Assembly (NCBI GenBank): GCA_029990175.1
Contig: JARKIP010000557.1
Coordinates: 62,001 to 126,000, forward strand
Reading direction: 5' to 3'
Source: Petunia secreta
Lineage: Eukaryota; Streptophyta; Magnoliopsida; Solanales; Solanaceae
Length of the DNA: 64,000 nt
Shown here: in pieces, positions 10,657 through 21,289 of the stretch
Numbering within the stretch: position 1 is the stretch's first letter
Layout: each line of letters begins with the position of its first letter
Made by a program: the position numbers and the translations under genes
Notes under the pieces: model-generated
What the model was told of the DNA's origin: nothing
Databases searched by the model: none
What the model saw: only the letters and a program-made list of their open reading frames with translations

Positions 10657-12637
10657 TCTGCTTGGCGGCTTTCCCTTTCATGTTCTCTTCTATGCATACC
10701 ATCCCTACCATGGGTACGTTGTTTTGAACATCATGAGTTGGTAAAGGATTATGATTCATATTTTGTGTTTCATCTCCCACGAATTTTATCTGATTACTGT
10801 CTATCATTGCCTGGATTACCCTTTTGAGTTCCCAGCAGGATTCTGTGTCATGTCCAGGTGCTCCAGAATGAAACGCACAATGGCGTGAATGATCAACTCT
10901 TCCATTGGGGTTCACTTTTCCCGGGATTGGCTTCAACAAATTGGCTTGTTGCAACTTTTCAAACAAATTAGTGTAAGTTTCCCCCAGTGGGGTGAACTGC
11001 CTTTTCACTTGTTGCATGTTTCTCTGTTGCATGTTTGGACGAAAACCCTGCGGACCTCGTGGTCGATAAGGCATCTCCTGGTGAGCCGGGAATTGAGCAT
11101 GTGCCTGTTGATTGTTATATTGGACTGGAGCAGGGGGTGGACGCCATTGTAGACCAGATAGCGGCTGAGCATAAGATGCTGCATTTACAGGGAATGAGAA
11201 CTGCGACATGGCAAATTGTTGGCCATGAGTTGGATAGAATTGTTGTGGTGGGGGTGCCTGAATGTACCCTTGACGGTCATTGTATCTTCCATCATTTCTT
11301 CTCGGTCCAGGACCAACCATTGCCACTTCATCTTTCTTTTCTTTCTTCTTCCCAAAAGCACCTGATCCTGATTGCAACGCTTGGGTCGTGGCTCTCAAAG
11401 CTGTTTGGCTAACAATCTTGCCTGCTTTGATTCCTCTCTCAATCATCTCCCCAATTTTTACTGCTTCACTGAATTGCTTCCCAAGGGCAGAGGCCATCGC
11501 TTGGTAGTATGTTTCGTCAAGCACTTCGACGAATTCTTCAACCATTTTATCATCTGGGATCAAAGGGCTCACACGCGCCGCTTGTTCGTGCCGCCTGTAG
11601 GCATACTCTCTGAAACTTTCACCTGGTTTCTTTATGATCGTCTTCAAAGAAGGACGATCAGGAGCAGCCTCCATTTTGTAACCATAATGGTTCAGGAAAG
11701 CGCTGGCCATGTCGTCAAAGGTGACCCACTTCGAAACATCTTGTTGCACAAACCATTCTGTTGCCGGTCCTCCCAAACTGTCCGCAAAGTACGCCATCAA
11801 TAATTCGTCCTTCTCGATACCCCTCATTTTGTTAAGGTATATCTTCACATGGATCCTTGGATCACTTTGTCCAGTGTACGGATCAAATTTGGGCACAACA
11901 AAACCTTCAGGCAATGGCACATGAGGGAACAAGCACATGTCTTTGTATGAAATACTGGTTTTACCCCCTTGCCCTTGTATGTTTTTCACGGTTTGCTCCA
12001 AGCTTTTCAATTTCCAAGCAAAGTCAGCCTCTTCTGTTTTCCCCAATCTTTCGATATCAGCATGTGATTCTCGGTGGTGTCCATGATCATACGACTCAGT
12101 GGCGCGGAGTACATTACCCCGAGCTTGGTCGAATTGTTGATCACGGGCCCTTAACTGTGGGTCACTGTTTGATCTTTGCAAAGTGTGTCCTGCAGGAACG
12201 GTGAATGCTGTGGCAGGAACTTGGGCTTGGCCATGTTGTCCATGCTGTGGGAATTGTGCCCCAGGTTGTACAGTAGAAGGTCCAGCTACGTTGTCAGTTT
12301 CTGGATGTGGACCGAACCCTGGAGGATAACGGGGGTCTTCTACCATTGTAGATTGCCCTTGCCCTGGTGGCTGAGTATTTGCCATGAAACCAGCAGCACC
12401 TGGCGGAACAGGAGGTGCCTGAACTGCTGTCAAGTTACGAACCAGCATCATCATTTCTTTCATGGCCGTGAAATCCTCGGCCATCTTAGCCTGCTGTTCA
12501 GCCAAGCGAACCAGCTTAGTGTTCTCAGTTTCTTCGGCCATCGTTGTTGGAGTGTTTTCCTGAAGAGGTGCTTCAACCACTTCTGGAACAGGCAGTGGTC
12601 CCTTGATTCTGGTGGGATAGGAATGTGGGGCCAGCAC
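10619..12637 (-). CDS. gag: gag polyprotein of the Ogre-like element
   Basis: A 672-codon frame. The first 170 residues are Pro/Gln-rich. A retrotransposon gag core follows (about residues 195-370; landmarks FPHVPLPEGFVVPKF and GPATEWFVQQDVSKW). After a Gln/Pro-rich linker comes a Cys/His cluster, HCAFHSGAPGHDTESC, like the zinc finger seen in Tat/Ogre gags. It would form the capsid that packages element RNA. The frame ends TGA at 10619, while the protease continues in another frame from an overlap of about 38 bases, so a +1 shift is needed to join them. Whether that is a mutation or recoding cannot be told from one copy. Confidence 0.88.
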   Translation of the reverse strand: MLAPHSYPTRIKGPLPVPEVVEAPLQENTPTTMAEETENTKLVRLAEQQAKMAEDFTAMKEMMMLVRNLTAVQAPPVPPGAAGFMANTQPPGQGQSTMVEDPRYPPGFGPHPETDNVAGPSTVQPGAQFPQHGQHGQAQVPATAFTVPAGHTLQRSNSDPQLRARDQQFDQARGNVLRATESYDHGHHRESHADIERLGKTEEADFAWKLKSLEQTVKNIQGQGGKTSISYKDMCLFPHVPLPEGFVVPKFDPYTGQSDPRIHVKIYLNKMRGIEKDELLMAYFADSLGGPATEWFVQQDVSKWVTFDDMASAFLNHYGYKMEAAPDRPSLKTIIKKPGESFREYAYRRHEQAARVSPLIPDDKMVEEFVEVLDETYYQAMASALGKQFSEAVKIGEMIERGIKAGKIVSQTALRATTQALQSGSGAFGKKKEKKDEVAMVGPGPRRNDGRYNDRQGYIQAPPPQQFYPTHGQQFAMSQFSFPVNAASYAQPLSGLQWRPPPAPVQYNNQQAHAQFPAHQEMPYRPRGPQGFRPNMQQRNMQQVKRQFTPLGETYTNLFEKLQQANLLKPIPGKVNPNGRVDHSRHCAFHSGAPGHDTESCWELKRVIQAMIDSNQIKFVGDETQNMNHNPLPTHDVQNNVPMVGMVCIEENMKGKAAKQIVAVGPSPVQGP

Positions 12638-13084
12638 GGCAGTTGCTCAAGCTCTATTCAAATCAAAACACGTTAGTGCAACAAGATAGCATGGAACATG
12701 AATTTGCTCGTCGGCCTAAACAATGCCTAAGGTCGTTATGCGTCATCCCGAATTGGTTTGGATTAGATCCCCAAGTGTATCATTTGATTTCTTTTCTTCT
12801 CTTTTTTTCTTTTTTTTTTCTTTTTTTGTATTTTTTTTTCAAGTGAGGCTAGAGGGTGAAATAAATTGACACATAAAAATAAACAAAATATTTTCATTAC
12901 TTAAAAACAAAGAGTACATACGGTGCTTCCGGAGTAAGACCAAAAGAAACGTACAGATGACTGAAAAAAGTGAAAATAAATTACAACATGCCAAATTCAA
13001 AAGCGACATAAAGTACAACAAAGCCAAGATGTAAAACAAATGACAAAAAGCAATAATCTGCATCATCTTGGCCTGATGTATCTA
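12638..13084 (-). other. ORF1-gag spacer with long T-rich run
   Basis: Between the ORF1 stop and the gag start lies a 450-bp AT-rich spacer. Near 12788-12840 the plus strand is almost pure T with scattered C (A/G-rich on the element's sense strand). Minor frames across it have no recognisable product. It may be an untranslated spacer or part of an intron joining ORF1 to gag; no clear splice pair was identified. Confidence 0.5.
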
Positions 13085-14974
13085 CTAAGGTGACTGGGGC
13101 ACAAAGTCAGCTGGCTCCTCTGGGTCGAACTCGAATGGCTCCTCGGGATCTACTGGCGGGCCTTCTACAAAGGTACGACGCAATCCATTCAAATCTGCCG
13201 CAACTCTAGTGACGAAGGGAAGCACATGTGGGAGTATGTCCTCCGCGGGAAGCCTCCTATAGTCATCGATGGATCGTGCAACATACGTAGCAGAGTCATA
13301 AACCTGCCGATAAGCTACACTGATGGTCTGTCCTGCAGCCTGTATATCTCGAAGTCGGTCCTGTGCTAGCCCTCTGAGCTGCTCACCCTGCTCTAATGCC
13401 CTGTTAAGTCGAGCTCGAGCATCTATGGCATCCTGGCGATGATAATCCTCCCTTCTCCTGCTTTCTAACAAAGCTGCCCTGTCGGCATCCCGCTCTGTCA
13501 TTGCATGTGAGTGCATGACACGGAGTCGTCTAACTGTGTCTAGGTGCTGATGCGCGAAACCCTCACTCTCTGACTGAGCAGCTCTGGCGGCATCCCTCTC
13601 TGCAATTAAGCTTTGTATGGTAGCACGGTATTCCTTCCCAATCTCGTGCCTAGCAAGCTGAACCTGCATATCCAGCCTGGCCTCAGTGTCAACCATGCAT
13701 GCTCTCGACCTCGCGGGCATCTCTCTGGGTATGGGCTGGTGGTAATACCAAAACTTGTACTCCCGAACGACCTCCCCCTTAAGTCCATCCTGAACCTGTG
13801 TGCTTTCTGCGAGGTGCTTCCTAGTATCCCATAAGCGCAAGATCTCACCTCTAAGAGTGGCTGGGTTGAGAGGATAGTATGAGACATATGCACTCATGTC
13901 CTCAACTATTGGGATATCCTGCTTTCGACCCAACTGCCTAAGTACACGCAGAGGAACATAAGGCTGGGATGCTGTCAAACCCATCAGAACGAGAAAAGGA
14001 CGGTCCACACATCTGTGTACAACCTCCCTCTTAGGAAACCAACTACACTGCCACAAAATCTTGTCCGGCGTGAGAGAGTTCAAGAAAGACCTCCAATCTG
14101 GCTCGCTTTCTGGGAATTTATACTTCTCGATGTGTTCGAGATGGTATCCAAGATAATCGATGTCACAGCACCTAAGAATATTACGAGGTGGGCCGGGGCG
14201 TACATGCTCCAAGAACCAAACCTGTAATAGAAGGTTACACCCCTCAAAGAAACCGCTTTCTCCCTTGTGGCATCGAGTCAAAGCATGAAATATACTACCG
14301 AGAATCGTCGGGATGATAGTGGCGTCCGGTGCTCCACCATATAAAGCTGCCATGGTCCAACTGACCTTAATAGATATCGCTCTATCCGGTAGTGGGAAAA
14401 CCAACAACCCTAGCAAAGCGAACACAAAGACCTTAGGACAAAGTTGTACCCAATCTTCATATTTCAGCTTGTCGTGGAACTCAAATCCATACTTCTTAAA
14501 ATCATTATCGGCCCCAAAACGATCATAAAGGTAATCAAATGAAATCCAGCCTTGACGAACACTAGCGATTGAGATGTCTGTTCGTACCTTGATATTATAG
14601 AAAAAATCACGCTCATTAACCTTCTTCGGAGCAATCATGCTCTTTTTCTCAAAATCCAGCTTAAGAAGCCCAGCTATCTCCTCGAGGGTCGGTGTCATCT
14701 CAAACCTTTTAAAACAGAAGGTATTTTGGTTTGGGTTCCAAAACCCAACTAGTGCACTGATCAAGTCTCGACGCGGGACAATAGGTTTAGTCACAAGGTC
14801 AGTCAGAAAACCAATCTTTTCCTGGACTATATCTTTCTGCATTTTACTCATTGTGTCCTACCAAGACTTTAGAGATTTATCCGATTTGGGTGGGCCATCA
14901 GTCATCATAATAGAGGGTGGAATGGCATCAGCAGGGTATTTTCTCTTGACTGTCCTAGAAGATGATGCAGCCAT
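13085..14974 (-). CDS. Ogre ORF1, extra ORF upstream of gag, with one in-frame stop
   Basis: The main open frame runs 14851-13085 (588 codons). It continues upstream in the same frame to an ATG at 14974 (MAASSSRTVKRKYPAD), broken only by a TAG at 14858-14860. The N-terminal two thirds resemble the plant retrotransposon ORF1 / plant mobile-domain-like family (segments such as LVGFWNPNQNTFCF and PTLEEIAGLL). The last third is rich in charged residues and Ala/Leu/Arg and is probably coiled coil; the end is acidic and Pro-rich. An extra ORF in sense before gag is typical of Ogre elements, and its molecular function is not known. The TAG may be a decay mutation, or translation may begin at the ATG at 14851. 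Confidence 0.75.
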
Positions 14975-16235
14975 TGTTCCTAATAAAAAAAATGTGTCAA
15001 ATGTTTGAAAGCCTGAAAATAACTTAAAACAACTGAACGACAGAGCAAAACAGATGCCTAAACTGCTAATTCGAAACTCCAATTTTAAACAAAACTTTTG
15101 TCATTGTAATGACGTAAAGTTGACCCTAAGAGAATCGAAAAATTTTGCCATCATAACGGCATCAGGACTGACTCCAGGAAATTACCAACATTGGTATTTA
15201 GATGTAATCTATAAAAGAAAAAATTCGACGTTACAACGACGCCACATTGACATCAAAACAAAAAATTCATTCCAGTGATGACACTACAGTATTTTTGCAA
15301 AAAATTCGCCAGCATAACGACGTGAAAGACTGGATCCCAAAAACTTCCAACATCGATATACGAGCCTTTTCTAAAAATTCGCCATTATAACGACGTGAAA
15401 ACTGGCACCAAAATTTTTCGACTTTCTAACTACATAAGTATCTATTTTTTTTTTTTGTAAAATTTTCGTCATTATAACGACACCAAACTGACATATACAA
15501 AAGACGGCCAACACTGGCGCTTTTACAAAAAATTTATCATTACAGCAGTATGACTCAATTTTATAAAAAGAACAAGACATTTACATTTAAAACATAAAAT
15601 TCACCCCGCTTCCTCACTTTTCCTTTCATTTTTTTTTTCTTTCTTTTTCTTTTTTTTCTTTTGAAATCCGTCTCTCTCCAATTTGGTCAGCATAACAACC
15701 TTTCCTAGTCGCATGCAACACATAGAATGCCTTTTAAACAAGTCTTTCCCGGGAAGTGGGTCCCGTTTAGACAAAAGGTAGTCAACCTAGACAAGTGCAA
15801 TACCGGTGTATCGCACCTCATTAAGTCGGATATGATGCAGATAATTGGGCCTAAAGGTTTAACTCTAGGTGACATGACTGACTTAGTGTCTAGACTGGCT
15901 GAAAACCCGGTGGACAAACCGGGCGGAAAGCGCATCAGGGCCATCCGGAGACAGTGTGTCCGGCCTAAAACCCCGTCACGCCTTCCTCCTAAATCATGGG
16001 CAATTTAGTAAGAAAGTCCCAGATGCCACAAGCAATCTGGTAAGTGCACGTGTGTGTGTGTTTCAGAGACTCAGAGGGTTGCGGAGGAAGACAGTTTATA
16101 TACAGTTCAACAATATCAAAGCAATAACATTCAACTTTTCATGCGATAATGGCAATAAAATATAACAACCAAATATTTAATGAATTAAAACATGCGACAA
16201 TTTATCAAAGCCGGAGATTCTAGTTATCACTAATT
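14975..16235 (-). other. 5' leader of the Ogre-like element
   Basis: This 1.26-kb stretch lies between the primer site and ORF1. It has a GC-richer block (about 15720-16080), a CT-rich homopolymer stretch (about 15620-15662) and a run of related near-palindromic motifs at 15100-15560. A plus-strand frame (15727-16008) and a minus-strand frame (15705-15944) cross the GC-richer block, but neither resembles a known protein. A leader of this kind would be expected to hold packaging and translation signals; none can be shown here. Confidence 0.6.
15100..15560. repeat. dispersed near-palindromic repeats in the leader
   Basis: About eight related copies of a motif like GCCATTATAACGACGTGAAA occur near 15105, 15145, 15230, 15270, 15310, 15380, 15467 and 15533, about 40-90 bp apart. 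The core (GTCATTATAACGAC) is almost its own reverse complement, so each copy could form a short hairpin. Copies differ at several bases. Confidence 0.6.
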
Positions 16236-16253
16236 TCTCCAGCAGAGTCGCCA
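16236..16253 (-). other. primer-binding site of the Ogre-like element
   Basis: On the minus strand the 18-mer TGGCGACTCTGCTGGAGA lies three bases after the 5' LTR end. It starts with TGG, as expected for pairing to a tRNA CCA end. Ogre/Tat elements are known to use a tRNA-Arg-type primer site of the form TGGCGACTC. The tRNA identity is from family knowledge, not tested here. Confidence 0.8.
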
Positions 16254-16256
16254 AGC

Positions 16257-19200
16257 TGTCACGCCATAAAAATTTTAATTAACTGCGCGGTGCGTTTATT
16301 ATTTAAAGGCTCGTGACTGGTGTTCCAAAAAAGGTACAAAATTATTTTATAGAAACTCAGAGTCGCCACTTGACATAGTTTAAGGTGTGCCAAGTCACCA
16401 AAAGGTATCTTGGAACACCTCTGACTCGTCTAATGGTCTGCGTTAGAGATTCGGGTAAGGTTCTCAGTTGACTCGCGGGAAGGTATTAGGCACCCTCGAG
16501 TCCTATGCCGAGCAAAGTTGCTTTATTGTCGTAATTTTAATTTATTAAATATGGTTGTTATATTAATGGCGTTAATTTTGAATTTTGCACTTTGATTCAG
16601 AAAATTTAAAGCGTTATTCTTATCCAACCTCACAGAGGACTGGACGTATTTACGCCTTAATTCATAGTAGATAAAATATACTACGCGTTTCCAATCTCAC
16701 AAAGGACTGGTTTAATTAACTTCAGAAAATTATTAACTTTTACCAAATAATGGAACCATTTATTAAAAGAAGTGTGACTCCCCATGATTTAAATTTTCTT
16801 TTAAATTGGCTTTTCTCAATTTAGTTTCTTTTGTCTTTTGCCTAATAAGTAGATCACAAACCATACTTATTATTGCCTAATTATGTAAGTTTTCTTAGTC
16901 CTATTAATTTGCCTAATCGTATTCCATTGTTGGAGAAAACTTTTGGTTTTAGAGTTTAAAGGTAAGTAGTTAACTTATTTTGTGTTACATAAGTCAAACG
17001 ATCTCAAATTTAAAATAAAAGGTTCGCTTGCCCTCGCTGCCTAAAATGTCAAAAACAAAAATAATTTCCATTGGCGTCTCATTCTCCTTATTTGGTTTAA
17101 GATTTGGTCTTATTTGCATTAGTAATAGTTATGGATTATTATATTTTTTTTTCAACATTTGTACAGTAAGAAGTTAAAACGATAAACCAATTACTTATGT
17201 TTCCAATTTTATCAAGCATCCCATGAAAAATGAATTGCCAAACAAATGGATTATCAAAGTTAAGGGGTCACTAAGGGATGTAAGCCTGGCTAAAATGTTA
17301 ATTCATGGACTGTTTATGCAATTGTTCACTACGTTCCAGTGACTTTCAACAAAAATCGTTTATAAGTAGACATTGTGGTGAACAACCTCTTTAACATAAT
17401 ATCCCTCCAATTTTGACCAAGTTTTTTGTAAATTCAAAGTGAGCCAAAGTTTTTATTTTACACAAGTGAGCTGTTTATTGAAATGGCTTATTTTAACAAA
17501 ACTAGAATAACTAATCCATCAAGATAGTCCAATTAAAATCATGAGCATTCATTAAAAAAAAAACTGTATTATTGAACCATTTTTTGCTGAGGCAGTCTCA
17601 AATTTGCACCTTATTGTACAGCGCGGCCGTTTTTGAAAGATAGTCCCAATTTACATGCTGAATATTTAATGATAGCATATCTGAAATTGTGAATTTACAT
17701 GCTTGTTTTTAACAATTGGGCCTTTGGCGTCATTCATGACACAAATGTATGAAGGTCAAAGTAAATATTGTATCCACTAATCTTTTTTTAGTTCGCAACA
17801 CAACACTATCAAATAAAAGCTAAACAAAACACATAAGATAAAGATCTTTCTTAAGCATTAAAACATGCCAATTTCCATATCATTTCATAGCAAATTACTT
17901 GTAAGAATACAAGGTTCCAGTATTACCTAGATAAACGAGACCTTCGAGCTCGGCTAAGTCGATCCACAAGCTAAACCAAGCTAACGAACACAGCAATGCA
18001 CCAAAATATTCAGCAACTAAACAGCCCCTTATGACCTCTTTTTGACTCTTAAAGCTAGTAGATTTATACCCCAAAAGACCCTTAGTATAAAGGCTTTTGG
18101 TTCTAAATCTTTTCTTCAAAAACTTACTATTTTTCTCAAGTTTTTGCTCTCTATTTTAATGCTTTTTCAGCTGGTTGTTGTCTCTTAAATGAGGAGTAAA
18201 GGCCTCTATTTAATGCTGAAAATTGAAGCCAAAAGGTGGGACTAAAAGGTGGGGTGTGGACTTGTACAAAAGTACAAGCCCACACCCCTATACTTGAGTG
18301 TTTTTGGCTACTTTTCAGCATGGTACATCAGCTGTAAGGCACTATTTCAGCCACCTAAACTGTCCCCTAAAGCTGAAAAAATGTACAAGTTGTGTCCTCT
18401 AAAAGGACACCCTAATGTGTACCACTTTTAATATTAAACTAAAGGATAAACTTTAAACAAACCAAAGACTAATTGGTTCCCAAACTAAACCCATTAAAGA
18501 ACCAACTATGCAAAAACTCATTCTCAGTACAACCAGACTAGAAAAAGAAGTAAAATCCTAAACTAGTCCTTCCTTCAATCCATGAAGATGTCCAGAAATC
18601 AAAATGCCAAACACATGACTAAACTAATCTAAGATCTGCCCAGATTGAGCTTAAGCTCATTTGAGTTTGAAAGAATGTCGCACTGACCATTTGAAACTCA
18701 TAATACTAGCTAATGAGAAAAAACCAAACTTAACAGGAAACTTAGACTATGAAATTAAGAGACTTTTGTGCTTCAAATCTAACTCCCAGTCAAACAAAGC
18801 ATTACAACACACTTAAAACAAAATTAACGCTTAGATAAAGAACTATCTAGCGGACGACAACACATAGAACAAACTAGAGACTCAAACTGGACTTAGCCAA
18901 ACAGGCCTAACAATTGAACAAAGTATATGTGTCTTTTATCATTCTATCTATGAAGGCAGCAACTACACACAATTCTAATGTCTTTTTTTTTTTTTGGACT
19001 GATTTTCATACTTTAAAGATGAAGGATTGATCATTTTGGACAAACAACTCACATATATTAACATACATATGATGAACTGAACGATTTTATACCAAGCTTG
19101 GATCAAGATCTCATACTAATTAATAAACGACCAATAATACATACACAAACAAAACATAGCTACTACAATTCAACATAATCTTCCTAACTAAATCATCTAC

Positions 19201-20426
19201 TTAACAAGAAAAATAAAGGAAAAGAAGGAGATACATTTCATGTCTAACCTGTGTCAAGGCAAAACTGCCTAAGCCGCCACTGCCTTAGCTGCGTCGCTAC
19301 TGCCACTCGTGCAGCTGTGTCGTCGCCTCACTGCCTTGACTCATCGTGGCCTTGCCATCGTCTTCTCATCGCAATGGTTTCCAACGCCACAAAACAAACT
19401 CGCCAGCATCCTCACAGGTTCCATTGTTACAACACCAAACAAACTACCTCGCCAAATCAACAGCCCTATCATGATCTCACTAACTGCCTATTTAACATTG
19501 AGAACAGCCTCCCTCCCAAAAGATACCATAAACAGCCATAACAGTCTCCCCACCAATATCGCTACCTCGATGCCACTAATAAATCATCACAGCCTCCCCA
19601 CACCAAACTCAACCTCATCTCACGCCATTCCAGAAATTGAAAAAGAAAAAATGAGAAGAAGAAAAGCAATAAAAGTCAGAAGAGAAACAGAGAATCGGGA
19701 GGGAGAAGAAAGAAATTCAGGAAATGGGGTATTGGGAAAACGGGGTATGGGAAGAGGTAGAGAAAGGTGAGGGGAAAAGAATGAACCCAAAAACTTACTG
19801 GCAGGAGCCAAAAGTCGTCGGAGCCCGCTTTTCAAAGTCCGATCTACGACGAACGGCTTAGATTTTGAAGAAAATAAGTTGAGAAATGGAATGGGGGGGT
19901 CGAGATCTTTCCAATGGTGTATTTTGCTAAATTTTCCGGCCACCGGAGGTGGTGGCCGGTGGCGGAGCAGTAGTGGCTCCGTCGTGGGAGGCGATTTCCG
20001 GCCGGCTGGAGAAATTTTGGCAAGGGCTCGGCCAGCATTGAAGCTAAAGGGGGTGTAAAATGGGAAATGAGGGGTTTTTTTGTATATATAGGTTGGGTGT
20101 GGGCTTGGGTAATGACATGGGCTGACGGGCTTGTGTTTTGGGGTACACATTTTTTTACAACTGGCCATTTAAAAGGAACTACACACAAAATTAATCAACG
20201 TAAGATCACATAATCTATACTAAATATCACAATTAAACATAGATTATAATTAGACACATAACAAGCAATTTTCGGCAATTTTCATATTTTCTATCCTAAT
20301 TAAAGACAAATTTAGCTAAGAATAAACACTAGAAGTCCAGAAAAATTTGACGAGACGTCCTAAGAATCTAATACGACTATTTTGAGCATTTTTTTTAATT
20401 TTGTGTGCCAAAATTAGGTGATTACA
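16257..20426 (-). repeat. 5' LTR of the Ogre-like element (complete)
   Basis: Read on the minus strand it begins TGTAATCACC at 20426 and ends GGCGTGACA at 16257, giving the usual TG...CA termini. The right boundary is fixed because similarity to the other LTR stops there (2254 / 20426). The left boundary is fixed by the adjoining primer-binding site. Length is 4170 bp. A TATA-like box lies at 20081-20092, about 340 bp into the LTR, so U3 appears short and R plus U5 very long. Open frames inside (for example plus-strand 19309-19770, matched by 1142-1603 in the other LTR) have no recognised domain. Confidence 0.9.
20081..20092 (-). promoter_or_regulatory. TATA-like box in the 5' LTR
   Basis: The minus strand carries CCTATATATACA about 340 bp into the LTR; the same run is at 1910-1920 in the 3' LTR. 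It is the best candidate for the retrotransposon promoter. The transcription start would lie about 30 bases lower, near 20050. Inferred from position and sequence only. Confidence 0.45.
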
Positions 20427-21289
20427 AATCCAAATGGAATATTATTATATTCTTTGCTAGCACATAGAATATAATTAATATGTGAACAAATTGAGTTTTA
20501 CTATTTAGAATAGTAAAATTGAGTTATTTCTTGGTTAAAATAATTATTAACATATATGTGATATATATTTAGTTTGCAATTAATAATTATTATACATAGA
20601 GATGTATTATAATATTAATAAAGAAAATATTTTGCACACTTGTCATCATGCATGAAGAGGAAGAACACTTGTCACCATGCATGTAGAAGAAAGAACACTT
20701 GTCACCATGCATGTGAAAGGAAGAACACTTGGCTATGTCTTAAAGAGAAGAATAACAAGTGGCTTCTTGCATGAAATGAACAAAACAAGTGGCAAATAAG
20801 GCTAGATACTTGGCTAGCATGCAAAAGGGTGCAAACATGCAAACACCACTATAAATAGAGCTAAAATCAGCCCAAGAAAGTAGACCTATGAAATCTTTCC
20901 TTCTTCCTTAACCCTTATTCATAAACAATCATTATTTTTACATATAGCCACTATAGTGATAGTAGCTTGATAAGTAAAAACAACCAAGAGAAAATTAATT
21001 ATGACAAGAAAATTAGTTTCTTGTTCTTTTAATTTGTGCAAAAATTTAAAGAAAGCTTAAGCGCAATAGTTTTTATCCAATTTGTTCACGGATCCATTGA
21101 TCAAAGAGTTTATAGCAAGGATCGGTCTCGGTGTGGATACGCATAGAGGCTTCGCATTATCGGAGCTTAACAACAACTCTCGCGCTACCAGGTATGTCTA
21201 AGATCCGATCTTTAGACGTAGAGAACAAATTTTAAACGCAAATAGATCTACCTAGGATTGCTTTTGTCTTCCACTGCATGTTACGAACA
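20427..21289 (+). repeat. LTR-like remnant next to the Ogre insertion
   Basis: No coding sequence is visible. A TATA-like CTATAAATAGAG at about 20850, the 3' part ending near CTGCATGTTAC at 21275-21285, and the absence of ORFs are compatible with the rest of an LTR into which the Ogre element inserted. It also holds about 3.5 copies of a 30-bp repeat (AAGAACACTTGTCACCATGC) at 20635-20735. No second LTR copy is present in the window, so this is tentative. Confidence 0.35.

Larger units (their letters stand above)
1..20426 (-). mobile_element. Ogre/Tat-type Ty3/gypsy LTR retrotransposon, left end cut by window
   Basis: The long direct repeat 1-2254 / 18168-20426 and the gene order read on the minus strand (ORF1, gag, protease, RT, RNase H, a second RNase H, integrase) identify a Ty3/gypsy element of the Tat lineage. 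Very long LTRs (about 4.17 kb), an internal part of about 14.0 kb, an extra ORF before gag, a putative intron between protease and RT, and a tandem array before the 3' LTR are hallmarks of Ogre elements. The expected full length is about 22 kb, so roughly 1.9 kb of the 3' LTR lies left of the window. By eye about 10 differences occur in the first 500 aligned LTR bases, roughly 2%, so the insertion is fairly recent. The base block just right of the element is AATCC; its duplicate would lie outside the window. Confidence 0.95.

Noticed and set aside
11035..12676. Long plus-strand frames opposite gag
   Set aside because: Shadow frames of the gag coding sequence; the minus strand carries the recognisable protein.
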